Assembly (NCBI GenBank): GCA_963844575.1
Contig: CAWJOU010000005.1
Coordinates: forward strand, 2,728,001-2,792,000
DNA length: 64,000 bases
Reading direction: 5' to 3'
Source of the DNA: DASZUK01 sp963844575
GTDB lineage: Bacteria > Actinomycetota > Acidimicrobiia > Acidimicrobiales > RAAP-2
Position numbers and translations under genes: made by a program. Positions 46,301 through 53,510 of the stretch are shown piece after piece; the stretch's first letter is position 1, and each line of letters opens with the position of its first letter. The notes under the pieces are model-generated. The model saw only the letters and a program-made list of their open reading frames with translations. It ran no database searches and had not been told where the DNA came from.

Positions 46301-47042
46301 TGTCGCTCAGGGTGGCGCCGGTCTGGACGCAGAGCAGGGCGTCGTGGGCGACCGCGTCCTCCCGGTGGGTGTAGTGGCTGTCGTTGGTGGCCAGCAAAGG
46401 GGCGTCCAGCCGGCGGGCGATCTCGATCAACTGGGGGTTGGTCTTCTGCTGGGCGGCGATCCCGTGGTCCTGGATCTCGACGAAGAGGTTGTCCCGACCG
46501 AAGATGTCCTGGAGCCGGGCGGCCCGCCGCTCGGCCTCGGCCTCGTTTCCGGCCAGCAGCGCCTGGAGGACGACGCCGCCGAGGCAGCCGGTCGTGGCGA
46601 TCAGGCCTTCGTGGTGCCGCTCGAGCAACTCCCAGTCGAGCCGCGGCTTGTAGTAGTAGCCCTCGAGGTACGCCGCTGACGACAGCTTGAGCAGGTTCCG
46701 GTAGCCCTGCGTCGACTCCGCCAGCAGGGTCAGGTGGTAGTAGAGCTTCTGGCCGCCCTCGACGTCACCGCCGGTGTCGTCGACCTTGCCCCGCCGGACC
46801 GGCCGCTCGTGCCGGGACTCCCCGGCCATGTACGCCTCCGTGCCGATGACCGGGTTCACGCCCGCCGCCCGGCATGCCTTGTAGAAGTCCAAGACGCCGT
46901 ACATGTTGCCGTGGTCGGTGATCCCGAGCGCCGGCTGACCATCGGCGACAGCCGCCTTGACCAGGTCCTTTACCCGGGCAGCCCCGTCGAGCATCGAGAA
47001 CTCGGTATGAGTGTGCAGGTGGCTGAACGACCGTGTTGCCAA
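43353..47042 (-). CDS. dnaE: DNA polymerase III alpha subunit (DnaE1 type)
   Basis: Replicative polymerase, 1229 residues. The N-terminal PHP domain FSHLHTHTEFSMLDGAARVK, with ALGITDHGNMYGV, keeps the metal residues of the proofreading exonuclease found in actinobacterial DnaE1. The palm shows GPGRGSAAGCCVAYCL and the catalytic MPDIDMDFDERFRGEMI; a helix-hairpin-helix region, then the OB domain (VGGVVTDLKRQYTKKGDL) close it. A low-complexity Ala/Gly/Glu insert lies around 865-895. Start is TTG 47042, giving MATRSFSH; GGAGGAG lies about 10 bases upstream. Intact despite its length. Confidence 0.97.
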   Translation of the reverse strand: MATRSFSHLHTHTEFSMLDGAARVKDLVKAAVADGQPALGITDHGNMYGVLDFYKACRAAGVNPVIGTEAYMAGESRHERPVRRGKVDDTGGDVEGGQKLYYHLTLLAESTQGYRNLLKLSSAAYLEGYYYKPRLDWELLERHHEGLIATTGCLGGVVLQALLAGNEAEAERRAARLQDIFGRDNLFVEIQDHGIAAQQKTNPQLIEIARRLDAPLLATNDSHYTHREDAVAHDALLCVQTGATLSDTNRFRFEGTEHYLKSAAEMRHLFAEVPESCDNTLLIAERANVELELGKPSLPEFPVPDEFTGETYEARALAYLCDLTYEGARDRYGDPVPADVRERLDYELRVIGDMGFAAYFLVVWDLIRYARESGIRVGPGRGSAAGCCVAYCLKIVDLDPIRYDLLFERFLNPGRKQMPDIDMDFDERFRGEMIRYAAERYGSDRVAQIVTFSTIKARAAVRDASRVLGLPYIVGDKIAKAMPPLVMGRDTPLWACLTKSEGHEDGFAAAAELRAMYDGDPEAKQVIDVAKGLEGLRRQDGIHAAAVVITKDPLTEYLPIQRKPDAGGKPEDAPIVTQYEMHGVEEMGLLKMDFLGLRNLSVIERALDLIEQSTGERPDIDGVDLDDEKTFVMLRRADSVGVFQLEGTAMRQTLRSLAPTSFDDVAALVALYRPGPMAANMHRDYPELKNNRKALTYLHPDLEAILKDTYGLMLYQESVMRVAQKFAGYTLEEADNLRKACGKKIRALIAAEREKFVAGCVTEGYGEELGTALFDIIEPFADYAFNKSHSYGYGLVAYQTAWLKANYPVEYMAALLTSVKDNKDKTAVYLAECRAIGIEVFVPDVNRSSSDFTPLVPADGDAEGVAEEAPTEDASAAGGKASPAGVGPGTQQPGIVFGLAAVRNVGESLVERIVAEREAAGPFADVYDFCRRVDPVVLNKRTMESLVKAGAFDSLDHPRQGLCLVLDEIVERTLERRRELDVGIATLFSSLEPADDSDDAGRWEGTRVSVPDQEFDKSQRLAFEKEMLGLYVSDHPLMGLEAALSRHTDCSLADLRDATGGDGDYGGGSEGVVRAVGGVVTDLKRQYTKKGDLMARFILEDLQASMEVFVFPRVMAEHGAMLENDAVVVVRGRIDLRDEQPKLVAMEIRRPILESLDAQELKIALPLGVLSDTTVGQLKELLTGHPGASPVLLHVGDKVLKLPPEFNVDCRNGLVGELKHLLGAGAVMA

Positions 47043-47162
47043 CGCCCCGAGCCCTCCTCCGGGCTTCCGTCGACCGCCCTGCCGGCCGCCGGGAAACGAG
47101 TTACAGGTGTGTCATTCCGACGATAGCGCGCCGGGACGAACGCCGTCGGAGCCGTCCGGACC

Positions 47163-48059
47163 TCAGGTGCGGGGGGCGGCCGACGTCTTGACGACGACCG
47201 TCCGCGACACCTTGTCGTGGAGGGTCTGCCGGCGCTGGTCCCAGGCCGGGAAGAGCATGTCGATGATCCACGGGATGAGGACGACGATGAACAGCAGGTA
47301 CTCGAACGCCGCTCGCCCGAGCGCCCGGCCGAAACCGATCGGCGTGCCGGTGTCCCGGTCGACCGCCCGGGCGCCGACCGCCATCATCCCCACCGTCTGC
47401 CCGCGCGCCGAGCCGCACATGATCGCCCCGTAGAGGATCACGATGAGGATCTGCACGATCGACGCGGTGACCGAGAACGTGGCGGTGTGGTAGGTCGTCA
47501 CCCCGTTCTTTGTCGTGTGCGTGTGGAACGTGATCGCGCCGACGTGGCGAAAGACCGCGTTGAGGGCGAGGCCGACGACGAACAGGATCAGCCAGTCGAT
47601 CAGCCAGCCGCCGAGCCGGGCCCCGTAGCTGGCGTACGGCGAGACCGGAACGTAGCCGGCCGGCGGGTAGCCACCCTGCGGCGGCGCGTAGCCACCCGGC
47701 GGCGGGTACCCCCCGGGCGGTGCGTAGCCGGGGGGCGGATAGCTCCCCGGGGGCGGCGGAGGGGGCGGGTAGCCGGCACCGTACGGCGGGGCCGCACCGG
47801 GTGCACCGCTGTACGGCGGGGCGCCACCGGGGGGCACGTGCCCCCCACCGCCCGGCGGCGTGCCGGGGTACGCCGCCGGCGTTCCCGGGTAGCTGGGCGG
47901 GGCGTCGGGGTAGCTGGGCGGCCCCGGTGGAGGCGGAGGGGGCGGCGGTGGCGGTGGCGGGGCGGCCGCCGGCGGTCCAGGCGTGCCGGGATAGGCCGGC
48001 GGGCTGGCCGGGTCTTGGGCGTCGTCGCCTTGCTCGCTGTCGGGGGGAACCTCGGACAT
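47163..48059 (-). CDS. RDD family membrane protein with long proline-rich N-terminus
   Basis: 298 residues. The first 150 are Pro/Gly/Tyr-rich and cytoplasmic, with an uninterrupted run of a dozen prolines and repeated YPPPGGY-like units. Then comes an RDD domain: YGARLGGWLIDWLILFVVGL, ARGQTVGMMAVGARAVDRDT and three or four membrane helices. RDD proteins are of uncertain function (some are sodium/proton antiporters). Translating such proline runs depends on EF-P. ATG 48059 with a GAGGAGG Shine-Dalgarno upstream. Confidence 0.88.
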   Translation of the reverse strand: MSEVPPDSEQGDDAQDPASPPAYPGTPGPPAAAPPPPPPPPPPPPGPPSYPDAPPSYPGTPAAYPGTPPGGGGHVPPGGAPPYSGAPGAAPPYGAGYPPPPPPPGSYPPPGYAPPGGYPPPGGYAPPQGGYPPAGYVPVSPYASYGARLGGWLIDWLILFVVGLALNAVFRHVGAITFHTHTTKNGVTTYHTATFSVTASIVQILIVILYGAIMCGSARGQTVGMMAVGARAVDRDTGTPIGFGRALGRAAFEYLLFIVVLIPWIIDMLFPAWDQRRQTLHDKVSRTVVVKTSAAPRT

Positions 48060-48108
48060 GCCGCCTCCTCGTGGCCGCTGCAGTCGCCGCGCGACTCTAC
48101 GGGACCCG

Positions 48109-48144
48109 GTCGCCGGTGGCCGGGGATCTCAGGCGGCCGGCGAC
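48109..48144 (-). terminator. Possible hairpin after bpa
   Basis: GTCGCCGG (48109-48116) pairs with CCGGCGAC (48137-48144) across a 20-base loop, starting 2 bases beyond the bpa stop. No U-tract. Confidence 0.35.
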
Positions 48145-48145
48145 G

Positions 48146-48724
48146 TCAGAGGTACGTGCCGGGCCGTGTCGTTCCGGGCCCGTCGGGCCCCCGGGGCAGG
48201 CCGCGCTGGCGCATATCGTCGAGCTGGGCCCGGGCGGCCATCTGCTGGGCGACGAGGGTGGCCTGGATGCCGTGGAACAGCCCTTCGAGCCAGCCGACGA
48301 GCTGGGCCTGGGCGATGCGCAGCTCGGCCTCGGTCGGGACATCGTGGTCGAACGGCAGGGTGACGCGGTCGAGCTCCTCGACGAGGTCGGGCGACAGACC
48401 ACTGGCGAGCTCCCGGATCGACTGCTCGTAGATCTCTCGCAAACGGGTACGGCCGGCCTCGTCGAGCGGGGCCTGGCGCACCTCGTCGAGGAGCTGCTTG
48501 ACCATCGAGCCGATCCGCATCACCTTGGCGGGCTGCTCGATCGACTCCTCGCGGGCGTCGCCGTCGGACTCCGTGGCGTCGTCGCCGTCGGGACCGCCCA
48601 GCCGGGAGGAGGTCGGCGCTGGGAGCACCTCGTCGGGGGCGACCGTCGGGTCGGATGAGCCAGACGGATCGGGCGGGGTGCCGCCGGTGAGCGACGCTGG
48701 GCCTGCGGACTGGTCGGGGGTCAT
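48146..48724 (-). CDS. bpa: Bacterial proteasome activator Bpa
   Basis: 192 residues. A disordered acidic N-terminus (about 60 residues) precedes a four-helix core: KVMRIGSMVKQLLDEVRQAP, LREIYEQSIRELASGLSPDL, EAELRIAQAQLVGWLEGLFH and ATLVAQQMAARAQL. The extreme C-terminus is GTYL, matching the GQYL-type tail with which Bpa docks on the 20S proteasome and opens its gate without ATP (family knowledge). No proteasome genes are in the window. CATCAT lies 6 bases before ATG 48724, one base from the leaderless motif. Confidence 0.9.
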   Translation of the reverse strand: MTPDQSAGPASLTGGTPPDPSGSSDPTVAPDEVLPAPTSSRLGGPDGDDATESDGDAREESIEQPAKVMRIGSMVKQLLDEVRQAPLDEAGRTRLREIYEQSIRELASGLSPDLVEELDRVTLPFDHDVPTEAELRIAQAQLVGWLEGLFHGIQATLVAQQMAARAQLDDMRQRGLPRGPDGPGTTRPGTYL

Positions 48725-48826
48725 CCCCCGATGATGCCCGGCGCCGGCCGGCCTGGCCAGTAGCACCGGGCAGAGCGACGTCCCGGTCGGTCGCCCGGCA
48801 TCCGACGCTCGGCCGCCCCACTCGAC

Positions 48827-49960
48827 CTAGCCGGCAGGCTCCCAGGCGACGAGCGGCACGAGCATCTCGGCCTCGGTGAGCGAACCGTGGCGGGCGACGA
48901 GCCGCTGCTCGCCGGTGTCGGCGGGGTCGAGGAAGGCCGTCGGCTCGAACGGGGCGAGGACGACGTCGCCGAGGCGGTCGGCGACGGCAGGGACGGGCTC
49001 GCCGCCGAGCCAACCGTCGTCGATCAGCTCCTCCCTCGTCCGGACCCAGGCGATGTGGCCGAACGCGTCGGTGGCGGCCGCGGCGACGTCGGCGGCCGCG
49101 CCGGGCCGGCAGTGCAGCCCGCGGAAGCGGCCCTCGCCGCTGAGCAGGCGGACGCCGTCCATCACGTCGTGGCCGAGCACCTCGACGGAGGTGCCGACGT
49201 CGACCTGGCCGTGGTCGGCGGTCACGACGAGGACGGCGCCCGGCGGGAGGGCGTCGAGGACGTCGGCGACGAGGCGGTCGACGAAACGGAGCTCGGCGTC
49301 GTAGTGCTCGGCGAGGCCGTACGCGTGGGCGACGCGGTCGATGCCGTCGTAGTAGGCGTAGACGAACGGCTCGCCGGCGGCGAGCAGCCGCCGGACCTCG
49401 ACGACGAGCCCGGACGGCGTCCGCAGCCCGTGGAGGGCCGCGTCGCCGAGGTGGGCGGCGCTGAAGCCGGTCGGCGCATAGTCGGCCCGGGAGACGACCG
49501 GGGTCGCGGGATGGCCGGGGAAGGCCGGGTGCGGCTGGAACGTCCGCGGCAGGAGCACGGTGCGGGCGTCGGCCCGCCCGAGCCGCCAACCGAGGACGTT
49601 GAGCACGGTGCCGTCGACGCCGAGCCGGTAGCCGACGATGCCGTGGACGGCGGGCGGCAATCCGGTCGTCAGCGAGGTCAGGGCGGCCGCGGTCGTGCTC
49701 GGGGCGACGGACGTGATCGGACCGCCGGTGGCCGACGCCAGCGTCGGGGCGCCGGTCGGCCGAGCCCGGAGCTGTTCCCAGCCGAGGCCGTCGAGGACGA
49801 GCAGGACGATCTGGCCGGCCCGGGCGACCGGTGCGGGCACCCAGTCCGGCAGGGCGGGCGGATCGGCGCGGTGGGCCTGGCCGAGCAGCATCGGGACGAC
49901 GTTGGCGATGCACGGGCCGTCGAAGGCCGGCCGGACCGGGGTCGGTGGGACGGTGCTCAC
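48827..49960 (-). CDS. Alkaline phosphatase family protein / nucleotide pyrophosphatase-like
   Basis: 377 residues of the alkaline phosphatase superfamily (type I phosphodiesterase branch). Metal and nucleophile motifs in order: VLLVLDGLGWEQLR, APSTTAAALTSLTTG (Thr nucleophile region), YAYYDGIDRVAHAYG, VVTADHGQVDVG and ARHGSLTEAEMLVPLVAWEP. No signal peptide is evident, so probably cytoplasmic. Substrate unknown. GTG 49960 with TACTGT 6 bases upstream; divergent from the Rrf2 regulator, which might control it (inference from position only). Confidence 0.87.
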   Translation of the reverse strand: MSTVPPTPVRPAFDGPCIANVVPMLLGQAHRADPPALPDWVPAPVARAGQIVLLVLDGLGWEQLRARPTGAPTLASATGGPITSVAPSTTAAALTSLTTGLPPAVHGIVGYRLGVDGTVLNVLGWRLGRADARTVLLPRTFQPHPAFPGHPATPVVSRADYAPTGFSAAHLGDAALHGLRTPSGLVVEVRRLLAAGEPFVYAYYDGIDRVAHAYGLAEHYDAELRFVDRLVADVLDALPPGAVLVVTADHGQVDVGTSVEVLGHDVMDGVRLLSGEGRFRGLHCRPGAAADVAAAATDAFGHIAWVRTREELIDDGWLGGEPVPAVADRLGDVVLAPFEPTAFLDPADTGEQRLVARHGSLTEAEMLVPLVAWEPAG

Positions 49961-49966
49961 CGGCCA

Positions 49967-49972
49967 ACAGTA
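49967..49972 (-). promoter_or_regulatory. -10 element of leaderless phosphatase gene
   Basis: Minus-strand TACTGT, 6 bases before GTG 49960. Confidence 0.48.
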
Positions 49973-50013
49973 GACCCGCCGCCCGACAGACCCCAGTTCG
50001 CACCCGACGGCGG

Positions 50014-50019
50014 TAGGCT
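50014..50019 (+). promoter_or_regulatory. -10 element of leaderless Rrf2-family gene
   Basis: TAGGCT, 8 bases before GTG 50028. The same hexamer precedes rpe. Confidence 0.45.
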
Positions 50020-50027
50020 TCCGGTGC

Positions 50028-50522
50028 GTGAAGGTCTCGACCCGCGGTGACTATGCGAGCCGGGCGCTGCTGTCGCTTGCCCTGCACGGCGGTCAGACGG
50101 TCCCGACGTCGGTCCGGGACATCGCGGAACGTACCGGACTGCCGCAGCCATACCTCGAGCAGATCCTGCTGGCGCTGAAGGGCGCAGGCCTCGTCCGGTC
50201 CAAGCGCGGCGTCGGCGGTGGCTACGTGTTGGCCCGGTCGCCGGAGGACGTCTCGCTGGCCCAGGTCGTCTCGGCCGTCGACGGCCCGATCGTGGCCGGC
50301 GACTTCGGCGAACCGCATGCCGACGGCGCGTGTGACCACGAGGGACAGTGCGTCCTGCTGTCGGTGTGGGCGGAGGTCGGCGAGACGATGCGCCAGCACC
50401 TCCAGTCGTTCACGCTGGCCGACATGGTGGCGCGGGCCCAGGGCAGCGCGCCGGCCGGCGCCGCCCCTGTGGCTGGTCGGCTCAGATCGGCTGCAGGGGC
50501 TGCAGGTTCCAACGGTCGATGA
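50028..50522 (+). CDS. Rrf2 family transcriptional regulator
   Basis: 164 residues with an N-terminal winged helix: MKVSTRGDYASRALLSLALH, VRDIAERTGLPQPYLEQILL, LVRSKRGVGGGYVLARSPED. The sensing region has two cysteines, DGACDHEGQCVLL (C-x5-C), but not the third Cys (C-x5-C-x7-C) of the [2Fe-2S]-binding IscR/NsrR proteins. Likely ligand: an Fe-S cluster with a non-Cys ligand, or none. An Ala/Gly-rich tail ends in a 41-base overlap with the converging phosphatase gene. Confidence 0.9.
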   Translation: MKVSTRGDYASRALLSLALHGGQTVPTSVRDIAERTGLPQPYLEQILLALKGAGLVRSKRGVGGGYVLARSPEDVSLAQVVSAVDGPIVAGDFGEPHADGACDHEGQCVLLSVWAEVGETMRQHLQSFTLADMVARAQGSAPAGAAPVAGRLRSAAGAAGSNGR

Positions 50523-51066
50523 CCGGGACCTCGCGTTCCCACCCGAGCACGCTCAGCGAACCGGGGCCGAGGGCCCACAGGCGGCCAGCGGCCGGCGGCA
50601 GGCCGGTCCAGCGGGCGGCGAGGACGCGCAGGACGTGCCCGTGGGCGAAGCAGACGGCGTCGCCTCCGGCGGCCCGGGCCCGCTCGATGACCCGGTCGGT
50701 GCGGCGGCCCACGTCGGCGGCGGTCTCGCCAGCCGTGACGCCGTCGGTCCACAGTGTCCAGCCGGGTTCGTCGGTCCGGAGATCGTCGGTCGTCAGTCCT
50801 TCGGCCGCGCCGTAGTCCCACTCCATCAGGTCGTCGGTCACCTCGGCCCGCTCCCCCAGGCCGGCCAGCCGGCAGGTCTCGGCCGCCCGGACGAGCGGGC
50901 TGGTCAGGACGAGGGCGAAGTCGGCGCTGGCCAGGAGCGTTCCGACCGCCTTGGCCTGGGCCTCACCGGGCGGTTCGAGCAAGAGGTCGGTACGGCCGGT
51001 GTGCTGGCCGGACCGGCTCCACGCGGTCTCACCGTGCCGAACCAACCACAGCCGCCCCTTCGTCAT
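50482..51066 (-). CDS. Histidine phosphatase (phosphoglycerate-mutase-like)
   Basis: 194 residues starting MTKGRLWLVRHGETAWSRSG (RHG with the phospho-accepting His), QHTGRTDLLLEPPGEAQA, TSPLVRAAETCRLAG, a catalytic Glu in LMEWDYGAAEG, and the second His in CFAHGHVLRVLAARW. Members include cofactor-dependent mutases and broad phosphatases of small metabolites; this one cannot be assigned further. Its last 41 bases overlap the 3' end of the Rrf2 gene on the other strand. Confidence 0.88.
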   Translation of the reverse strand: MTKGRLWLVRHGETAWSRSGQHTGRTDLLLEPPGEAQAKAVGTLLASADFALVLTSPLVRAAETCRLAGLGERAEVTDDLMEWDYGAAEGLTTDDLRTDEPGWTLWTDGVTAGETAADVGRRTDRVIERARAAGGDAVCFAHGHVLRVLAARWTGLPPAAGRLWALGPGSLSVLGWEREVPVIDRWNLQPLQPI

Positions 51067-51234
51067 GGTGGCTAGCTGAACATCGGTCGGCCGGTGCCTG
51101 CAACTTCGGCCGAAAAAGGACCGGCGGACATGGAATGCAGCGATCCACAACGGCGTTGTAGCCGTACGAATGGGTAGGGCTCCTGTGAAGACGGTTGGCG
51201 ACAGGGAACCTGGACGAACGAACGAAGCGGAGCG

Positions 51235-52086
51235 ATGAGCGCGATGACGACGAGGATGAGCGGCGGGACGACGGACAGTCTGGGACTGCTCCTGCGGGAC
51301 CTCGACCAGTACCCGATGCCGGACCACGAACAGCAGGTGGCCCTGGCCAAGCGAGTGGCGGCCGGTGACGACGAGGCGCGGCGGCAGATGGTGGCGGCGA
51401 ACCTCCGGCTCGTCGTCCACTGGGCCCGGCGGTACCAGGACCGGGGCGTCGACATGGCCGACCTCGTCCAGGAGGGCACGTTCGGCCTGCTCCGGGCGGT
51501 CGAGAAGTTCGACTGGGAGCGAGGCTTCCGATTCTCGACCTACGCCACGTGGTGGATCCGCCAGGCCCTACAACGGGCGGTGCAGCAGCACGGCCGGACG
51601 ATCCGCATCCCCCTCGAGGTCGGCGAGCGGCTGCAGCGGCTCGACGCGGTCACGGCCGAGCTGGCCGGGGCGCTCGGCCGGCCGCCGACCGACGAGGAGC
51701 TGACCGAGGCGACGGGGATGGACGCGGACGAGCGGGCGTCGCTCGAAGGCGTCGCCCGGGTGGCGGCCAGCCTCGACCAGCCGGCCGCGGCCGACTCGGC
51801 GACGTCGCTCGGCGACCTCGTCGCCCCGGACGGCCGGGACTGGGCCGGCGAGGTCGACGAGGCGATGGTCTTCGACCGGGTGCGGGCGGCCGTCGATCGG
51901 CTGCCGGGCCTCCAGCGCGACGTCCTCCGGCTGCGGTTCGGGTTCGACGGTGACTCGCCGGCGTCACTCCAGGCGACGGCCGAGCGGCTCGGCGTCGGCG
52001 TCCGCCGGGTCCGGCGGGCCGAGGAGGAGGGGCTCGCAGCCCTGCAGTCCGACGACGCGGTCGTCGGTGCCCACCTGGCCGCCTAA
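51235..52086 (+). CDS. RNA polymerase sigma factor, sigma-70 family (group 2-like)
   Basis: 283 residues. Region 1.2 (SLGLLLRDLDQYPMPDHEQQ), 2.1-2.4 (ANLRLVVHWARRYQDRGVDM, FDWERGFRFSTYATWWIRQA, HGRTIRIP) and region 3 are close to primary sigma factors. Region 4 (LPGLQRDVLRLRFGFDGDSP, then VGVRRVRRAEEEGLAAL) has diverged from the usual TRERIRQIE helix, so -35 recognition may differ. No region 1.1, hence an alternative sigma, not RpoD. ATG 51235 sits 2 bases after GGAG; ATG 51244 would have better spacing. The 168 bases upstream contain several TAnnnT strings but no clear promoter. Confidence 0.9.
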   Translation: MSAMTTRMSGGTTDSLGLLLRDLDQYPMPDHEQQVALAKRVAAGDDEARRQMVAANLRLVVHWARRYQDRGVDMADLVQEGTFGLLRAVEKFDWERGFRFSTYATWWIRQALQRAVQQHGRTIRIPLEVGERLQRLDAVTAELAGALGRPPTDEELTEATGMDADERASLEGVARVAASLDQPAAADSATSLGDLVAPDGRDWAGEVDEAMVFDRVRAAVDRLPGLQRDVLRLRFGFDGDSPASLQATAERLGVGVRRVRRAEEEGLAALQSDDAVVGAHLAA

Positions 52087-52101
52087 GCGCGGGCGGCCTA
52101 G

Positions 52102-53046
52102 CTACAGGTCGTCGACGTCGACCGGGCCGGTGAGCCCGGCCAGGTCGTCGGGCAGCGGCGACGTCCACACGACCCGCTCCCCGCTGCCCGGATGGTCGAA
52201 GCCGAGCTGGGCGGCATGGAGGAACAGTCGGCCGGCCGGCAACGCTCGGCCACCGACCCGCCCGGGCGGCCCGTACCGGTCGTCGCCGACGACCGGGTGG
52301 CCGATGGCGGCCAGGTGCACCCTGATCTGGTGGGTCCGGCCGGTCTCGAGGGCGAGGGCGAGGAGCGTCGACGGCTGGTCGAGCGCCGGCTGGTCGCCGA
52401 GCCGGCGGAGCACCCGGTAGCCCGTCCGAGCCGGGCGGCCATTGGCCGAGACGGCCATCTTCGTCGGCGTGCGGGTGGACCGGCCGATCGGCGCGTCGAC
52501 GACCCCGCGGTCGTCGGCGACGTGGCCGGTGACGAGCGCGACGTAGCGTCGCCCGACCGTCCGTTCGGCCAGCTGGGCGGTGAGCGACTGGTAGGCGGCA
52601 GCCGTCCGGGCGACGACGAGCAGGCCGGACGTACCACGGTCGAGCCGATGGACGATCCCGGGTCGCTCCGGGTCGCCGACGTCGGCGAGGTCCGGGAAGC
52701 GGGCCAGCAGACCGGCGACGAGCGTCCCGTGGGTGTGACCGGCGCCGGGGTGGACGACGACGCCGGCCGGCTTGTCGACGACGACGACGGCCGCGTCGGC
52801 GTGGACGACGCGCAGCTCGACGTCCGGTTCGGGCTCGACGCCGGCCGGCGCGGCGTCGGGGAGGTCGACGGCCAGCGTCGAGCCGGCGACGAGGGCCGCG
52901 CTCCGGGTGACGACCGGGACGCCGTCGACCGCCACCCGGCCAGCGGCGACCAGCTCGGCGGCCTGGCCTCGCGAGACGTCGGCCAGCAGCGCGACGGCCC
53001 GGTCGACCCGGACGCCGTCGAGCGCGGCAGGGACGGTGACGATCAT
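52102..53046 (-). CDS. rluD: 23S rRNA pseudouridine synthase, RluD family
   Basis: 314 residues. N-terminal S4 RNA-binding domain (RGQAAELVAAGRVAVDGVPV), then the RluA/RluD catalytic domain: VVDKPAGVVVHPGAGHTHGT, the catalytic Asp in RPGIVHRLDRGTSGLLVVA, and LETGRTHQIRVHLAAIGHPV. Likely modifies helix 69 of 23S rRNA. ATG 53046 overlaps the lspA stop. lspA-rluD is a conserved actinobacterial pair. Confidence 0.94.
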   Translation of the reverse strand: MIVTVPAALDGVRVDRAVALLADVSRGQAAELVAAGRVAVDGVPVVTRSAALVAGSTLAVDLPDAAPAGVEPEPDVELRVVHADAAVVVVDKPAGVVVHPGAGHTHGTLVAGLLARFPDLADVGDPERPGIVHRLDRGTSGLLVVARTAAAYQSLTAQLAERTVGRRYVALVTGHVADDRGVVDAPIGRSTRTPTKMAVSANGRPARTGYRVLRRLGDQPALDQPSTLLALALETGRTHQIRVHLAAIGHPVVGDDRYGPPGRVGGRALPAGRLFLHAAQLGFDHPGSGERVVWTSPLPDDLAGLTGPVDVDDL

Positions 53047-53510
53047 CCGGCGGCCGGCGTCCCGGGGCCGGCGGCCCGCCAGTAGAAGACGACGAGCAGG
53101 ACGACGCCGACGGTGATGCACGCGTCGGCGACGTTGAACGTCGGCCAGTGGGACAGCGTGACGAAGTCGACGACGTCGCCGTGATGGCCCCGGAAGGCCC
53201 GGTCGGCCAGATTGCCGAGCGCCCCGCCGAGGACGAGACCGACGGCCACGGCTACCGGCAGGCTCGGCGCCCGCCAGGCCAGCACGACGAGCACGACGAC
53301 GAGAGCGATCGCCACGACCGCGATCACCACCGGGGCGCCGGTGAAGAGGCTGAACGCGGAGCCGGAGTTGTGGCCGAGCGCCAGCCCGAACGGGCCGACG
53401 ACGTGCACCGGGCGGTGGAGGTCGGCGACGGCCACCGACTTCGTGATCTGGTCAGCGGCCACGACCACCGCGGCGACGGCCCCCGCGACCAGCAGGCGGC
53501 GCCGGCTCAG
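53043..53510 (-). CDS. lspA: Lipoprotein signal peptidase II
   Basis: 155 residues, four membrane helices. All signatures are present: AADQITKSVA, NSGSAFSLF, GGALGNLADR and FNVADACITVG; the last two hold the catalytic Asp pair. It cleaves the signal peptide of prolipoproteins at the membrane. No ATG, GTG or TTG precedes the first membrane helix; the only start that keeps it is CTG 53510 (LSRRRLLVAG), overlapping the upstream TGA as CTGA. The next GTG would remove most of helix 1. Confidence 0.9.
   Translation of the reverse strand: MSRRRLLVAGAVAAVVVAADQITKSVAVADLHRPVHVVGPFGLALGHNSGSAFSLFTGAPVVIAVVAIALVVVLVVLAWRAPSLPVAVAVGLVLGGALGNLADRAFRGHHGDVVDFVTLSHWPTFNVADACITVGVVLLVVFYWRAAGPGTPAAG

Noticed and set aside
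43317..46679. 1120-codon open frame antisense to dnaE
   Set aside because: Arg/Asp/Val-rich composition typical of the antisense of GC-rich genes, no domain, no start signal; the minus-strand frame is a clear DnaE.
47103..47117. Four-codon leader frame (MTHL) before dnaE
   Set aside because: Too short to judge, no Shine-Dalgarno, and such frames occur by chance.
47700..48000. Proline-codon repeats as a possible CRISPR or satellite
   Set aside because: They are in-frame codons for the Pro/Gly/Tyr-rich N-terminus of the RDD protein, with irregular spacing.
51067..51234. Promoter of the sigma-factor gene
   Set aside because: Several TAnnnT strings occur (near 51163, 51168 and 51176) but none has a convincing -35 or spacing; not enough to call one.
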